A DNA stretch of 64,000 nucleotides from Salegentibacter sp. (GCA_024635795.1 JAGXIH010000020.1:1-64000); one strand, 5' to 3'; shown: positions 50,967 to 62,131, numbered from the stretch's first letter. Numbers and translations are program-made. Notes: generated by a model not told the origin, from the letters alone.

Positions 50967-53807
50967 ATGGCAAAATTCGAAGAATATATAGAAGTTTTAG
51001 GAGCCCGTGTACACAACCTTAAAAACATAGATGTAAGAATTCCACGTGAAAAACTGGTGGTAATTACCGGACTTTCGGGTTCCGGGAAATCATCTCTGGC
51101 TTTCGATACGATTTATGCTGAAGGTCAGCGCCGGTACATAGAAACATTTTCGGCATATGCCAGGCAATTCCTGGGAGGTTTAGAGCGCCCCGATGTTGAT
51201 AAAATTGACGGACTTTCCCCTGTTATCGCCATTGAACAAAAAACCACCAGCAAGAATCCCCGGAGTACCGTGGGTACTATTACTGAAATTTATGACTTTC
51301 TGCGACTATTATATGCCCGCGCCGGGGAAGCATATAGCTATAATACCGGTGCGAAAATGGTTAGCTATTCCGATAGCCAGATTAAAGACCTGATCCTGCA
51401 GGATTTTAAAGGTAAAAGGGTGAATGTTCTGGCGCCCGCAGTGAGATCAAGAAAAGGACATTATCGTGAGCTCTTCGAGCAGATCGCAAAACAGGGTTTC
51501 GTAAAAGTACGCACCGATGGTGAGATAAGAGATATCGTAAAAGGCATGAAGCTGGACCGTTACGTAACCCACGATATCGAAATTGTAGTAGACCGCCTGA
51601 AAATAGATGATAAGACCGAAGCCGATAAACGCCTGGACGAAAGCATAAAAACTGCCATGTATCATGGCGACGATGTGCTTATGATCATGGAGCAGGAAAC
51701 CGGAGAACTCCGTTTCTTTAGCCGAACACTTATGTGTCCCACAACCGGAATATCTTATCCAAATCCAGAGCCTAATACATTTTCCTTTAATTCTCCCAAA
51801 GGCGCCTGCGATTCCTGTAATGGGATAGGCACATTATTCAAGGTAAATATCGATAAGATCATCCCGGATCCTAAAAAGAGCATTCAAAACGGTGGTCTGG
51901 CTCCTCACGGCCCTCAAAAGAAGAACTGGATCTTCTCGCAGTTGGAACTAATTGCAGAGAAATATGATTTTAAACTATCAGAGCCTATTAGTAAAATTCC
52001 CAAAGAAGCCATGGACCTTATACTTTTTGGGGGTAAGGAAAAATTCTCCAAAGAATCCAAAACTCTTGGAATTACCCGCGATTTTAAAATCGATTTTGAA
52101 GGAGTCGCTACTTTTATTGAAAATACCTATTATAATAACGATTCTACCTCCCTTAGGCGTTGGGCTAAGGAATATATGGAAAAGATAGAATGCCCCGATT
52201 GTCAGGGAACTCGTTTGAAGAAAGAGTCTCTTTACTTTAAAATTCACGATAAAAATATCGCCGAGCTCGCTCAGCTGGATATCAGCGATCTGGCGAAATG
52301 GTTCAAGGGTTTGGAGAAACACCTCAGCAATAAACAGAATCAGATCGCTTCAGAAGTAATTAAGGAAATACGAACCAGAATTCAATTCCTGGTAGATGTT
52401 GGTCTAACCTACCTGGCTCTCAACCGGGGCTCAAAATCCCTATCGGGAGGAGAAGCGCAGCGTATCAGGCTGGCTACTCAAATAGGATCCCAGCTGGTAG
52501 GAGTGCTCTATATTTTAGATGAGCCCAGCATTGGATTGCATCAACGGGATAATGAAAAACTCATCAATTCCCTGGTTTCACTACGTGACCTGGGAAATTC
52601 GGTTATTGTGGTGGAGCACGATAAGGATATGATAGAGCGTGCAGACCATGTGATAGATATTGGCCCAGAAGCCGGAAAACACGGTGGAGAAATAATTAGT
52701 GAAGGAACACCTTCAGAATTAAAAAAACACGACACCCTTACCGCTGCTTACCTTAATGGGACTAAGGAAATAAAGGTTCCCGAAAAAAGAAGAAAAGGCA
52801 ATGGAAAGTTTGTAGAATTAAAAGGGGCTACCGGAAATAACCTGAAGAAAGTTTCAGTAAAAATTCCTCTGGGAAAAATGGTAGCTGTAACCGGAGTTTC
52901 TGGTAGCGGGAAATCTACCCTGATCAATGAAACACTTTACCCCATTATGAATGCCTATTATTTTAATGGCGTAAAAGTTCCTATGCCATATACTTCCATA
53001 AAAGGTTTGGATAATATCGATAAAGTTATAGATATCAACCAGACCCCCATTGGAAGAACACCTCGTTCAAACCCAGCAACCTATACCGGTGTGTTTTCTG
53101 AAATCAGGAATCTTTTCGCCAAAACCCCTGAATCCCTAATTCGGGGTTACAAGCCGGGCCGATTTAGTTTCAACGTAAAAGGCGGACGTTGTGAGACCTG
53201 TAAAGGTGGCGGCCTAAGGGTAATAGAGATGAATTTCCTTCCCGATGTTTATGTGGAATGTGAAACCTGCCAGGGAAAACGCTTTAATCGTGAAACCCTG
53301 GAAATTCGGTATAAGGGCAAATCGATCTCTGATGTCCTGGAAATGACCATCAACGATGCTACACCTTTTTTTGAAGCCATTCCAAAAATTTACCGCAAAT
53401 TGAAGACTATTCAGGATGTTGGGTTGGGATATATTACGCTGGGACAACAAAGCACGACTCTTTCAGGCGGGGAAGCCCAACGTATAAAACTGGCTACTGA
53501 ACTTTCTAAAAGAGATACCGGAAATACCTTTTATATCTTAGACGAACCCACAACGGGATTGCATTTTGAAGACATCAGAGTGCTAATGGATGTATTGAAT
53601 AAATTAACCGATAAAGGGAATACCGTTTTAATTATTGAACATAATATGGACGTGATTAAAATGGCAGATTATATCATAGATATTGGTCCCGAAGGCGGTA
53701 AAAATGGCGGAAAACTCATCGCCAAAGGTACGCCTGAGGAAGTTGCGAAATCTGGAAAAGGCTATACTGCACCATACCTCAAAAAAGAATTACACTTAAA
53801 AAACTAA
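50967..53807 (+). CDS. uvrA: Excinuclease ABC subunit UvrA
   Basis: UvrA is the damage-sensing ATPase of nucleotide excision repair. Both ABC modules are complete: Walker [10 protein letters not shown] near residue 35 and GVSGSGKST near 648, signatures [12 protein letters not shown] and [12 protein letters not shown], and two Walker B segments [10 protein letters not shown] and [10 protein letters not shown]. Zinc modules are visible at CPTTG...CDSCNG and CETCKGGG...CETCQG. Start at ATG 50967 gives 946 residues; a TTG four codons upstream is also open. Ten bases separate it from the LOG gene. Confidence 0.97.
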   Translation: MAKFEEYIEVLGARVHNLKNIDVRIPREKLVVITGLSGSGKSSLAFDTIYAEGQRRYIETFSAYARQFLGGLERPDVDKIDGLSPVIAIEQKTTSKNPRSTVGTITEIYDFLRLLYARAGEAYSYNTGAKMVSYSDSQIKDLILQDFKGKRVNVLAPAVRSRKGHYRELFEQIAKQGFVKVRTDGEIRDIVKGMKLDRYVTHDIEIVVDRLKIDDKTEADKRLDESIKTAMYHGDDVLMIMEQETGELRFFSRTLMCPTTGISYPNPEPNTFSFNSPKGACDSCNGIGTLFKVNIDKIIPDPKKSIQNGGLAPHGPQKKNWIFSQLELIAEKYDFKLSEPISKIPKEAMDLILFGGKEKFSKESKTLGITRDFKIDFEGVATFIENTYYNNDSTSLRRWAKEYMEKIECPDCQGTRLKKESLYFKIHDKNIAELAQLDISDLAKWFKGLEKHLSNKQNQIASEVIKEIRTRIQFLVDVGLTYLALNRGSKSLSGGEAQRIRLATQIGSQLVGVLYILDEPSIGLHQRDNEKLINSLVSLRDLGNSVIVVEHDKDMIERADHVIDIGPEAGKHGGEIISEGTPSELKKHDTLTAAYLNGTKEIKVPEKRRKGNGKFVELKGATGNNLKKVSVKIPLGKMVAVTGVSGSGKSTLINETLYPIMNAYYFNGVKVPMPYTSIKGLDNIDKVIDINQTPIGRTPRSNPATYTGVFSEIRNLFAKTPESLIRGYKPGRFSFNVKGGRCETCKGGGLRVIEMNFLPDVYVECETCQGKRFNRETLEIRYKGKSISDVLEMTINDATPFFEAIPKIYRKLKTIQDVGLGYITLGQQSTTLSGGEAQRIKLATELSKRDTGNTFYILDEPTTGLHFEDIRVLMDVLNKLTDKGNTVLIIEHNMDVIKMADYIIDIGPEGGKNGGKLIAKGTPEEVAKSGKGYTAPYLKKELHLKN

Positions 53808-53816
53808 AAACCTAAT

Positions 53817-54506
53817 ATGAGAACGAATTTAAAAAATAAAGCCTGGAACGAAATTAAAACAAACGACTCCTGGGCTATTTTTAAAATAATGGGCGAATTT
53901 GTCCACGGTTATGAAAAACTGAGTCAGATTGGTCCCTGTGTTACTATTTTCGGATCAGCCAGAACTAAACCCGATCAGAAATATTATAAACTGGCAGAGA
54001 AAATATCCAAAAAAATAGTTGAAAACGGTTATGGTGTAATTACCGGTGGTGGTCCCGGGATTATGGAAGCCGGGAATAAAGGAGCCCACCTTGGCGGCGG
54101 GACTTCAGTAGGCCTTAATATCGACCTCCCTTTTGAACAACACGACAATCCTTATATTGATAATGATAAAAGTCTTGATTTTGATTACTTCTTTGTTAGA
54201 AAAGTAATGTTCGTAAAATATTCTCAGGGCTTTGTTGTAATGCCAGGTGGCTTTGGAACTCTGGACGAGCTTTTTGAAGCGATTACCCTCATCCAGACCC
54301 ATAAGGTCGATAAATTTCCAATTATTCTGGTAGGTACCGAATTCTGGGGCGGTCTGGTAGACTGGGTGCGGAAAACCCTTCTGGATGACTTTCAAAATAT
54401 TAGTGAGCCCGATATGGATCTTGTTCAGTTAGTGGATACGGAAGATGAGGTTATTGAAATCCTTAACCAGTTCTACGATGAATATAACTTAAGCCCTAAC
54501 TTCTAA
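53817..54506 (+). CDS. LOG-family protein (lysine decarboxylase-like Rossmann fold, TIGR00730)
   Basis: The nucleotide-binding motifs GGGPGIMEAGNKGA (77-90) and PGGFGTLDE (143-151) define the LOG family; GSAR (46-49) starts the fold. LOG proteins act as cytokinin-activating phosphoribohydrolases or as nucleotide 5'-monophosphate nucleosidases such as PpnN. The 229-residue length fits. It follows uvrA by nine bases, so the two are likely co-transcribed, but a shared function is not evident. Confidence 0.9.
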   Translation: MRTNLKNKAWNEIKTNDSWAIFKIMGEFVHGYEKLSQIGPCVTIFGSARTKPDQKYYKLAEKISKKIVENGYGVITGGGPGIMEAGNKGAHLGGGTSVGLNIDLPFEQHDNPYIDNDKSLDFDYFFVRKVMFVKYSQGFVVMPGGFGTLDELFEAITLIQTHKVDKFPIILVGTEFWGGLVDWVRKTLLDDFQNISEPDMDLVQLVDTEDEVIEILNQFYDEYNLSPNF

Positions 54507-54583
54507 TCATAATCGGTTATGAATAATAAACTTTGATTATATTTAACCAAATTCTTTTACACGCTTAAATAGCCTTGTTTCCC

Positions 54584-57394
54584 TTGAAGTATTTTATATT
54601 TTACCTGCTGCTCATTACAGGAATAGGTTTGGGTTTTTCCCAGAACTCTATCACTATAAACGCGCAGTTAAACGACTCCCTGAGGACATTTGATATTCAG
54701 CAGGAGATCATTTATAAGAACGAAAATAAAGATACTTTAAAGGAAATTTATTTAAATGACTGGGCTAACGCCTACAGCAGTAAATCCACTCCCCTGGCCC
54801 AAAGGTTTGCTGAAGAATTCTCCCGGCGCTTTCATTTTTCAAAAGAAATTGAAAGAGGAGGTACTTCCATTAATTCCCTTTCTCAAAGATCTGGGGATTC
54901 CCTTAGCTGGAGCAGGCCGGAATTACACCCCGATATTATTAAAGTTGAATTACCCCAGGCTTTACCACCGGGAGAAGATTTTGAAATTCATCTTGACTAT
55001 AAACTAAAAATCCCCTCTGATAAATTTACCCGATATGGGGTAGACAATGTTGGAAATTACAAATTAAGATACTGGTATATCAATCTGGCGGTATACCGGG
55101 ATGGATGGCAAATTTTTAGTCACCGCAACCTTGACAATCAATTCACAAGCCCGGCTAGACTTAATATTACCCTAAGCATTCCACAAAACCTTTATGTTGC
55201 AAGTGCTCTGGCCAAAAGAACTTCCCATACCTCAAAGGGTTTGAAAACCGTTCAGCTTGTAGGATTGAACAGAACAGAATCTAAACTCTACCTTACAAAA
55301 AGTTATCTTTTTGAATCTGAATATGCCCAATCCCACGAAATTCTAACCGATATAGAAGACGATGGACTCCAGCCGGCAGTTAAACGTGCTATTCTGGACA
55401 GAATAATAAAATTCATTTATCAGCGTCTGGGAACTTATCCACATAGTACTTTATTTGTTACCCAGGAAGATTACTTAGATAGCCCAATCTATGGTCTCAA
55501 CCAGCTCCCGAGTTTTATAAGGCCGTTCCCAGATGGTTTTCAGTATGATATCAAGCAGTTCAAGACCATAACCAACAATCTGTTGAAGAATTCTATTCAT
55601 ATTAATCCCAGGGAAGAACAATGGGTTAAAGATGCCATTCTCGTTTCTCTTATGATGGATTATGTAGACACGTATTACCCCAGGATGAAGTTAATTGGTA
55701 ACCTGAGCGATATTATAGGAATTAGATGGTTTCACGCCGCCGATTTGGAATTTAATGACCAGTACCAGTTTCTCCATATGAATACGGCAAGACTGAATCT
55801 GGATCAGCCACTGGCTACCTCTCAGGATTCCCTCATAAAATTCAATATAAATATTGCAAACCCTTACAAAGCCGGGGTAGGTATAAAATACCTGGAGGAT
55901 TACGTTGAAAGTGACGCTGTAAAAAGTTCGATCCAGAAGTTCTATAAAGAAAAAAGCATGGAGCCGGTTTCAGAAAAAGATTTTGAATCCTATCTGGAAA
56001 AGGGTACTGATAAAGATATCTCGTGGTTTTTTGAGGAATATGTAGCTAAAAATGAAAAAATTGATTTCAGGATAAGTGATCTGGTAAAAACCAAAGATTC
56101 CATAAAAGTGACCGTCCTGAATAAACGCAGAAACGGTTTTCCGGTTTCACTTTATGGCCTTAAGGACGGGCAAATTGTCTATAAAACCTGGGTGGATGAT
56201 TTTAATAAAGAAAAGACCGTAAGTATTCCCCGAAAAGATATAGAGAGGCTCGCCCTAAATTATGAAGGAATAATCCCCGAGATTAACCAAAGGGATAATT
56301 ATAAGGGGGTAACAACACTTCTTGATAAACCACTCCAATTCCGCCTCTTGCAGGATATTGAAGACCCTCGCTATACCCAGGTTTTCTTTATGCCAGAATT
56401 TGATTATAACCTCTATGATGGCATTTCCATTGGGCCCAAGATGTATAACAAAACTTTCCTGAATAAAAATTTCGATTATAATCTATCTCCAAAATACGGT
56501 TTTAACAGTAAAACAATTGTGGGCTCTGCATCAATGGGCTATAACCAGCAATTTGAAAATAAAGAACTTCATTCCATACGTTACGGTATTAGTGGTTCCC
56601 GTTTTTCCTATGCTTATGATCTCTTTTACGAAAAATACACCCCTTATTTAGCCTTTTATTTTAGGAATAAATACCTTAGAAACAATGAACGGCAACGCTT
56701 GCTAATTAGAAATGTAAACGTTAGACGGGATATAAATCCGGCTGTGCCCCTGGACAGGCCTAATTATAATGTCTTCAACATAAATTACCAGTACAGCAAA
56801 CCTCATTTGGCAGATTTTAACGGGGCATCCTTCGATTTTCAGCTGGCAGAAAAATTCAGCAAAGTCTCCATGAGTCTTGAATACCGTAAGCTCTTTAAAA
56901 ATAACCGGCAGATTAACCTGAGGTTCTTCGCAGGGGCATTCTTATACAACGATAGTCAGAAAACCGATTATTTCAGCTTTGCTCTGGATCGCCCTACTGA
57001 TTATTTGTTCGACTATAATTACTACGGAAGAAGCCAGGGCAGCGGACTCTTCAGCCAGCAAATTATTGTTGCTGAAGGTGGCTTCAAATCTCAATTGCAG
57101 CCAGAATATGCCAACCAATGGCTTACCACGGCTAACGGCAGTACAAATTTGTGGAAATTCATCTTTGTATATGCTGATGTAGGTCTGGTAAAAAACCAGT
57201 TCGAAAGTGCTAAATTCCTCTACGATTCAGGTTTACGTCTTAGTCTTGTAGACGATTATTTTGAAGTATTTTTCCCCGTCTATTCCAACTTAGGTTGGGA
57301 AATTGGCCAGGATAATTATGATCAAAAAATACGCTTCATCGTCTCCCTGGATATAAATACCCTCATTAAACTCTTCACCCGCCGGTGGTATTAA
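54584..57394 (+). CDS. M1-peptidase-like protein without zinc motif, fused to an outer-membrane barrel
   Basis: A signal peptide (MKYFIFYLLLITGIGLGFSQ) opens the protein; the start must be a TTG (54584, or 54575 upstream) because no ATG exists before it. Residues about 25-480 follow the plan of M1 gluzincins: beta-saddle with a LxEIYLNDWANAYS opening, NSPIYGLNQLPSF-like region in the place of GAMEN. But HExxH is missing: the corresponding segment reads FKTITNNLLKNSI, and the distal Glu helix is replaced by EEQWVKDAILVSLMMDY. From about residue 590 to the end (INTLIKLFTRRWY) amphipathic strands suggest a beta-barrel. It is best read as a non-catalytic scaffold in the outer membrane. Confidence 0.75.
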   Translation: MKYFIFYLLLITGIGLGFSQNSITINAQLNDSLRTFDIQQEIIYKNENKDTLKEIYLNDWANAYSSKSTPLAQRFAEEFSRRFHFSKEIERGGTSINSLSQRSGDSLSWSRPELHPDIIKVELPQALPPGEDFEIHLDYKLKIPSDKFTRYGVDNVGNYKLRYWYINLAVYRDGWQIFSHRNLDNQFTSPARLNITLSIPQNLYVASALAKRTSHTSKGLKTVQLVGLNRTESKLYLTKSYLFESEYAQSHEILTDIEDDGLQPAVKRAILDRIIKFIYQRLGTYPHSTLFVTQEDYLDSPIYGLNQLPSFIRPFPDGFQYDIKQFKTITNNLLKNSIHINPREEQWVKDAILVSLMMDYVDTYYPRMKLIGNLSDIIGIRWFHAADLEFNDQYQFLHMNTARLNLDQPLATSQDSLIKFNINIANPYKAGVGIKYLEDYVESDAVKSSIQKFYKEKSMEPVSEKDFESYLEKGTDKDISWFFEEYVAKNEKIDFRISDLVKTKDSIKVTVLNKRRNGFPVSLYGLKDGQIVYKTWVDDFNKEKTVSIPRKDIERLALNYEGIIPEINQRDNYKGVTTLLDKPLQFRLLQDIEDPRYTQVFFMPEFDYNLYDGISIGPKMYNKTFLNKNFDYNLSPKYGFNSKTIVGSASMGYNQQFENKELHSIRYGISGSRFSYAYDLFYEKYTPYLAFYFRNKYLRNNERQRLLIRNVNVRRDINPAVPLDRPNYNVFNINYQYSKPHLADFNGASFDFQLAEKFSKVSMSLEYRKLFKNNRQINLRFFAGAFLYNDSQKTDYFSFALDRPTDYLFDYNYYGRSQGSGLFSQQIIVAEGGFKSQLQPEYANQWLTTANGSTNLWKFIFVYADVGLVKNQFESAKFLYDSGLRLSLVDDYFEVFFPVYSNLGWEIGQDNYDQKIRFIVSLDINTLIKLFTRRWY

Positions 57395-57545
57395 CAAATA
57401 TTTAAAGCATGCGCATATTTGTGTTTATAAGGAATCCAATTATGTGAAATTCACTTAAATAGTTAAACACTTCCGTTTTATTTCGTAAATAACAATTTAT
57501 TTCTGAAAATTTAATTATTTCGTAAAATATTCAGCTTTTAATGAA

Positions 57546-57576
57546 TTGTGTATAATTATAGTTTTCGTTACATTTG
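57546..57576 (+). promoter_or_regulatory. Promoter of the E1 dehydrogenase gene
   Basis: TTG (57546-57548), 20 bases, TACATTTG (57569-57576) is a good Bacteroidetes-type promoter about 17 bases before the start codon. Confidence 0.6.
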
Positions 57577-57592
57577 TTATTCAATAAAATGA

Positions 57593-60001
57593 ATGTTCAT
57601 GCAAAGCGAAACACAGACTAAAGATTCAATTTCATTTGAAGATTTCAAGGCACAAGTGATGGAAGATTACCGCATAGCGGTTACCAGCCGCGAATGCAGC
57701 TTACTGGGAAGAAGGGAGGTGCTCACCGGAAAAGCTAAATTCGGAATTTTTGGTGATGGAAAGGAAGTGCCGCAACTCGCTATGGCTAAAGCCTTTAAGA
57801 ATGGCGATTTCAGGTCTGGGTATTACCGTGATCAAACCTTTATGATGGCGATCAATCAGCTTAGCATTGAACAGTTCTTCGCAGGACTTTACGCCGATAA
57901 TAAAATAGAAAATGAGCCCATGTCTGCCGGAAGGCAAATGGGTGGTCATTTCTCCACTCACAGTTTAAATGAAGACGGAAGTTGGAAAAACCTGATGCAG
58001 CAAAAGAATTCCAGCGCCGATATCTCTCCTACAGCAGGCCAGATGCCGCGACTTTTGGGCCTTGCCCAGGCATCAAAGATCTATCGCAATGTTGAAGGAA
58101 TTGATGCTGAAAAATTTTCAGAGAACGGAAACGAGGTAGCCTGGGGAACCATCGGTAATGCCAGCACTAGTGAAGGTCATTTCTGGGAAACCCTAAATGC
58201 TGCCGGAGTACTGCAGGTGCCTATGGTTTTAAGCGTATGGGATGATGAATACGGGATTTCGGTTCACGCCCGGCATCAAACTACCAAAGAAGATATTTCG
58301 GAGATCGTAAAGGGTTTCCAACGCGATAAAGACAACAAAGGTTACGAGATAATTATTGTGAACGGCTGGGATTATGTTGCTTTGGTTGAGGCTTATGAGA
58401 AAGCATCAACAATAGCCCGAAACGAACATTCCCCGGTCCTGATTCACGTAAAAGAATTAACCCAACCGCAAGGCCATTCTACCTCTGGATCTCATGAACG
58501 CTATAAAAACGAACAAAGACTTAGCTGGGAGCGAGAGTATGACTGTAATGTGAAGTTCAGGGAATGGATAATCAGCAATGATTTCGCTACAGACGAAGAT
58601 CTTGAAAACCTCGAAAAAGAAATAAAAAAAGAGGTACGGGAAGGCAAAAGAACAGCCTGGGATAACTATTCCAACCCGATGAAAGAGAAGCAAAAAGAGT
58701 TGATCAAACTTCTCGCGGAAATTTCAAAATCTTCTAAAAAAAAGGATGAAATAGTAAGCCTGGCAAAAGAACTTAAAGCAATAAAAGACCCACTTAAAAA
58801 GGATGTGTTTTCCGCAGCCAGAAAAAGTTTGCGCTTCCTGGTTCAGGATAAGCCGGCATTGAAGCAGGAACTTCTGGATTGGATGAAAACATATGAAGAC
58901 CTGGCAAAAGATGACTATAGCAGCCATTTATATATAGAGAATCAATCTCCTATTGAAGAGGTGAAACCTCAATATGCCGCAGATGCACAGGAAGTGGACG
59001 GCCGTATTATCCTTCGTGATAATTTCGACCAGATCTTTGGCAGCAAACCGGAAACCTTGATCTTCGGAGAAGATTCAGGAGAGATTGGTGATGTTAACCA
59101 GGGGCTGGAAGGGCTTCAGAAAAAATACGGAAAACTTAGGGTAGCCGATGTTGGAATTCGTGAAGCAACAATTTTAGGTCAGGGAATTGGGATGTCGATG
59201 CGAGGTCTGCGCCCAATTGCAGAAATCCAGTATTTAGATTATTTAATGTACGCCCTGCAGGGAATAAGTGACGATCTTTCTACCTTGCAATACCGTACCA
59301 AAGGAAAACAAAAAGCTCCGCTTATTATAAGAACCCGTGGTCACAGGCTGGAAGGGATCTGGCATAGTGGTTCTCAAATGGGAGGTATTTTAAACCTGGT
59401 ACGTGGAATTTATGTTCTCGTTCCAAGAAATATGACTAAAGCCGCTGGTTTCTATAATACCCTCCTGGAGCAGGACACTCCTGCACTTCTTGTAGAATGC
59501 CTTAACGGGTACAGGCTAAAAGAAAAAATGCCTGAAAACTTAGCTGAAATTCGCACTCCCATCGGGAAAGTGGAAACGGTAAAAGAAGGAAATGACATTA
59601 CTCTGGTATCTTACGGTTCTACCCTAAGAATTGTAGAGCAAACCGCCCACGAACTGGAAGAATTTGGAATCAACGCTGAAGTTATTGATGTACAAACCCT
59701 GCTTCCATTCGATTTAGACCACGATATTGTAAAAAGCGTAGAAAAGACCAATCGCCTTTTGGTAATAGATGAAGATGTTCCAGGAGGAGCTTCAGCTTTT
59801 ATTCTTGATAAGGTATTGAATGAACAAAATGCATACAGGTTCCTCGATAGTAAACCGGATACTTTGACGGCAAAAGAACACCGACCTGCCTACGGTACTG
59901 ATGGTGACTATTTCTCAAAACCATCATCTGATGATATCTTTGAAAAGGTTTATAGCATTTTTCACGAAGTAAATCCTGAAAAATATCCGAAACTCAGATA
60001 A
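57593..60001 (+). CDS. Branched-chain 2-oxoacid dehydrogenase E1, fused alpha and beta subunits
   Basis: Residues about 25-420 are the thiamine-diphosphate E1 alpha part (RDQTFMMAI, GRQMGGHFS, GNASTSEGHFWETLNAAG), residues 470-800 the E1 beta part (FGEDSGEIGDVNQGLEGLQKKYG in two steps, GIGMSMRGLRPIAEIQYLDYL, DEDVPGGASAFI). Such single-chain E1 proteins of about 800 residues are standard in Bacteroidota and serve in 2-oxoisovalerate oxidation, supplying starters for branched fatty acids. A strong terminator follows, so E2 and E3 are encoded elsewhere. A second in-frame ATG is two codons downstream. Confidence 0.93.
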   Translation: MFMQSETQTKDSISFEDFKAQVMEDYRIAVTSRECSLLGRREVLTGKAKFGIFGDGKEVPQLAMAKAFKNGDFRSGYYRDQTFMMAINQLSIEQFFAGLYADNKIENEPMSAGRQMGGHFSTHSLNEDGSWKNLMQQKNSSADISPTAGQMPRLLGLAQASKIYRNVEGIDAEKFSENGNEVAWGTIGNASTSEGHFWETLNAAGVLQVPMVLSVWDDEYGISVHARHQTTKEDISEIVKGFQRDKDNKGYEIIIVNGWDYVALVEAYEKASTIARNEHSPVLIHVKELTQPQGHSTSGSHERYKNEQRLSWEREYDCNVKFREWIISNDFATDEDLENLEKEIKKEVREGKRTAWDNYSNPMKEKQKELIKLLAEISKSSKKKDEIVSLAKELKAIKDPLKKDVFSAARKSLRFLVQDKPALKQELLDWMKTYEDLAKDDYSSHLYIENQSPIEEVKPQYAADAQEVDGRIILRDNFDQIFGSKPETLIFGEDSGEIGDVNQGLEGLQKKYGKLRVADVGIREATILGQGIGMSMRGLRPIAEIQYLDYLMYALQGISDDLSTLQYRTKGKQKAPLIIRTRGHRLEGIWHSGSQMGGILNLVRGIYVLVPRNMTKAAGFYNTLLEQDTPALLVECLNGYRLKEKMPENLAEIRTPIGKVETVKEGNDITLVSYGSTLRIVEQTAHELEEFGINAEVIDVQTLLPFDLDHDIVKSVEKTNRLLVIDEDVPGGASAFILDKVLNEQNAYRFLDSKPDTLTAKEHRPAYGTDGDYFSKPSSDDIFEKVYSIFHEVNPEKYPKLR

Positions 60002-60025
60002 AGAAAAATTAATTATTTAAAGGGG

Positions 60026-60058
60026 AAAAGCCACGGGTTTCATAATCCGTGGCTTTTT
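60026..60058 (+). terminator. Rho-independent terminator of the E1 gene
   Basis: AAAAGCCACGG pairs with CCGTGGCTTTT around a ten-base loop and ends in a six-T run, 25 bases after the stop. Confidence 0.92.
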
Positions 60059-60090
60059 TATTCGAATTTTTTAAGTATCGCCTAACTTTC

Positions 60091-61617
60091 TTACATCCAG
60101 TTCTTGGAGGTAACTTCTGCTTTATACAATACATAATTTACGTAAGGCAAAATTTCCTTAGTAACCGCATAAAATCTTAGATCACCTCCGGCAGTATGGA
60201 ATACAACATTTACCAGATTTCTGCGGCGATACCAGATTGGTTGTTTTACACTTACAGATTGTATTTTGAACAGTTCCAGAGTTTCTTCAGTCTTATTCCA
60301 GAAACCCGTTTTCTTCTGTAAGAATTCCTCGGTAACTATCAGTTTTCGGGCTTTAAATGCTAGTATTTGTAAACTTAAAGCCGTAATAATATATAAGCCA
60401 GCCAGAACCAGTACCGCCCAGAATTGCAATTTTATAAAATCTGTGAAATACCATAAAGCCAGGAATACCAAAACAGGCAACATTACCAGTGAAATTTTTC
60501 GGAATAGTAATAATTTATTTGGCCTAAAAGTGATGCTAAAGCTGGATTTAGAAGATGCAGGATAAAGAAAATACTTTATCTTCTTTACGATATCTTTTCC
60601 CAATCCCGGGATCTTTATTTTATTTTTCTGAAGTTCATTTTCACTACTTGATAAGGAAATCTGGGCTTCATATAGATTTAAACGCTTCTGAACGGGATTG
60701 GTTTTGATTCTCATTAACTGAAGCCTTCTGGGTTGCAGGGAAACTTTGGTATTGGTCTTCAAACCCATTTCTACCTCCATTTTATCCTTATTCTGCTGAA
60801 TCTTTAAACCGTAATATTTTATAAAAACTTCAATAATTGTAATGCTGATACTCAAAAGCAAAAGCAGTACAAAAAGCATCGCTAGGAACCCGATGGATTG
60901 CAATACCCCTGAAAACTGAGATACATAGACTTCAACATCCTCCATCCGGTCTTTAAAATAAGTATTTATCCTGTTGTAAATAGTCATCGCAAAAGCGAAG
61001 ATCAGAGACAGACCTCTTAAATAATTGGTACTTATGCCAATCTTGAGAAGGGTAAGAATTCCAACCTTATGGGTCCACAAACCCTCGCCACTTCCCTCAG
61101 GTTTTGTAGATTCTCCTTCCGGTTGTAGTAATTGGGTTTTTTCAGCTTTCGCTTTTAAAAGAATCTCAGAAAGCCTGTTGGCATCCTCTCCGGAAATAGC
61201 CTTTATTTCTACTTCCTTTTGATTGCTACCGGCGGTATCTACTACCAGGCTATAAACCTTTATCAGTCGTTGCAGAATAGATCGCTTAAAATAAACCTGC
61301 TGTATTTTGTCAAAGGGAATCGCGGTATTTTCCGTAGAGAAAATCCCTTTTTCCAAAACAAATTCTTTCCGGTCATAATCTATATAAAAAATAAACTTGC
61401 GGTAATACAGGTAGCTATAGATTAAGGTTAATATACCTAATACCAGCAACCCCATACCACTATAAATTAAAGTAGTTCTACTTGGACTACTTATTAACAA
61501 ATAGGCACCCAGAGCCCAAAACATTCTAAATAATTTATAAAGACTGGAAAGGTAAATTAGAAGAATCCCGGCTATAGATTGGCGCTGGGCGGTGCTATAG
61601 GCTTCAGGATTCATCAT
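60091..61617 (-). CDS. PH-domain membrane protein (YdbT-like, bPH2 repeats)
   Basis: Several membrane helices alternate with bPH2-type bacterial pleckstrin-homology segments: FVLEKGIFSTENTAIPFDKIQQVYFKRS (two halves near residues 103-130), a second one around TKVSLQPRRLQLMRI, and a third near ETLELFKIQSVSVKQPIWYRR. This is the YdbT arrangement known from Bacillus, where YdbS/YdbT affect sensitivity to antimicrobial peptides. The start overlaps the YdbS-like gene by 14 bases. Molecular function is unknown. Confidence 0.88.
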   Translation of the reverse strand: MMNPEAYSTAQRQSIAGILLIYLSSLYKLFRMFWALGAYLLISSPSRTTLIYSGMGLLVLGILTLIYSYLYYRKFIFYIDYDRKEFVLEKGIFSTENTAIPFDKIQQVYFKRSILQRLIKVYSLVVDTAGSNQKEVEIKAISGEDANRLSEILLKAKAEKTQLLQPEGESTKPEGSGEGLWTHKVGILTLLKIGISTNYLRGLSLIFAFAMTIYNRINTYFKDRMEDVEVYVSQFSGVLQSIGFLAMLFVLLLLLSISITIIEVFIKYYGLKIQQNKDKMEVEMGLKTNTKVSLQPRRLQLMRIKTNPVQKRLNLYEAQISLSSSENELQKNKIKIPGLGKDIVKKIKYFLYPASSKSSFSITFRPNKLLLFRKISLVMLPVLVFLALWYFTDFIKLQFWAVLVLAGLYIITALSLQILAFKARKLIVTEEFLQKKTGFWNKTEETLELFKIQSVSVKQPIWYRRRNLVNVVFHTAGGDLRFYAVTKEILPYVNYVLYKAEVTSKNWM

Positions 61618-62131
61618 TGGAGATCTTTACCGCAATGGCTTCTTTTAATTGGATCGCCATTTCAGGTTCTAATCCGGGAATCGTGATATCGCTCCCACTT
61701 CCCCCGGCGGTAAAAACATTAAGGCTGGAAATACCTAAAACTTTATCCCAAACGCCTCGTGAAATTGAAGCGTGCTGCACCCTATTAAATGGGATTACCG
61801 TTGTTTTATTGAAAATAAAACCTCTCCTGTAAATAATGTCTTTCCCTCTTATGGCATAACCCAAACTTTGAAGTAGTTTATAATTATTCCAAAACCTGAA
61901 TATAAAAGCTATTAAAAGAACCGAAAAAATAAGCCCTGACTGAAATGGGTTTAGCTGAAAAAACCAGAAAACACCAAGTGCGATAAACAAGACGAGCATA
62001 AAAATGCCCGTCTGAATATTCATTTTTATAAGATACTTAGATGAAACTGAAGAAAAAGCTACCGACTCATATTTGGGTAAAGAAGCTAAATCTATCTGTT
62101 CGTTGTTAAAATCTTTGGCTATGGGATCCAT
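61604..62131 (-). CDS. PH-domain membrane protein (YdbS-like)
   Basis: Two membrane segments (residues about 37-58 and 64-82) precede one bPH2 domain with IYRRGFIFNKTTVIPFNRVQ and GSGSDITIPGL. The 175-residue size and the position before the larger PH protein match YdbS-YdbT pairs. It overlaps menB by 13 bases, so menB and both PH genes form one transcript on the minus strand. Confidence 0.88.
   Translation of the reverse strand: MDPIAKDFNNEQIDLASLPKYESVAFSSVSSKYLIKMNIQTGIFMLVLFIALGVFWFFQLNPFQSGLIFSVLLIAFIFRFWNNYKLLQSLGYAIRGKDIIYRRGFIFNKTTVIPFNRVQHASISRGVWDKVLGISSLNVFTAGGSGSDITIPGLEPEMAIQLKEAIAVKISNDES

Noticed and set aside
54584-57394. Active M1 aminopeptidase
   Set aside because: HExxH and the distal Glu are missing at the expected places.
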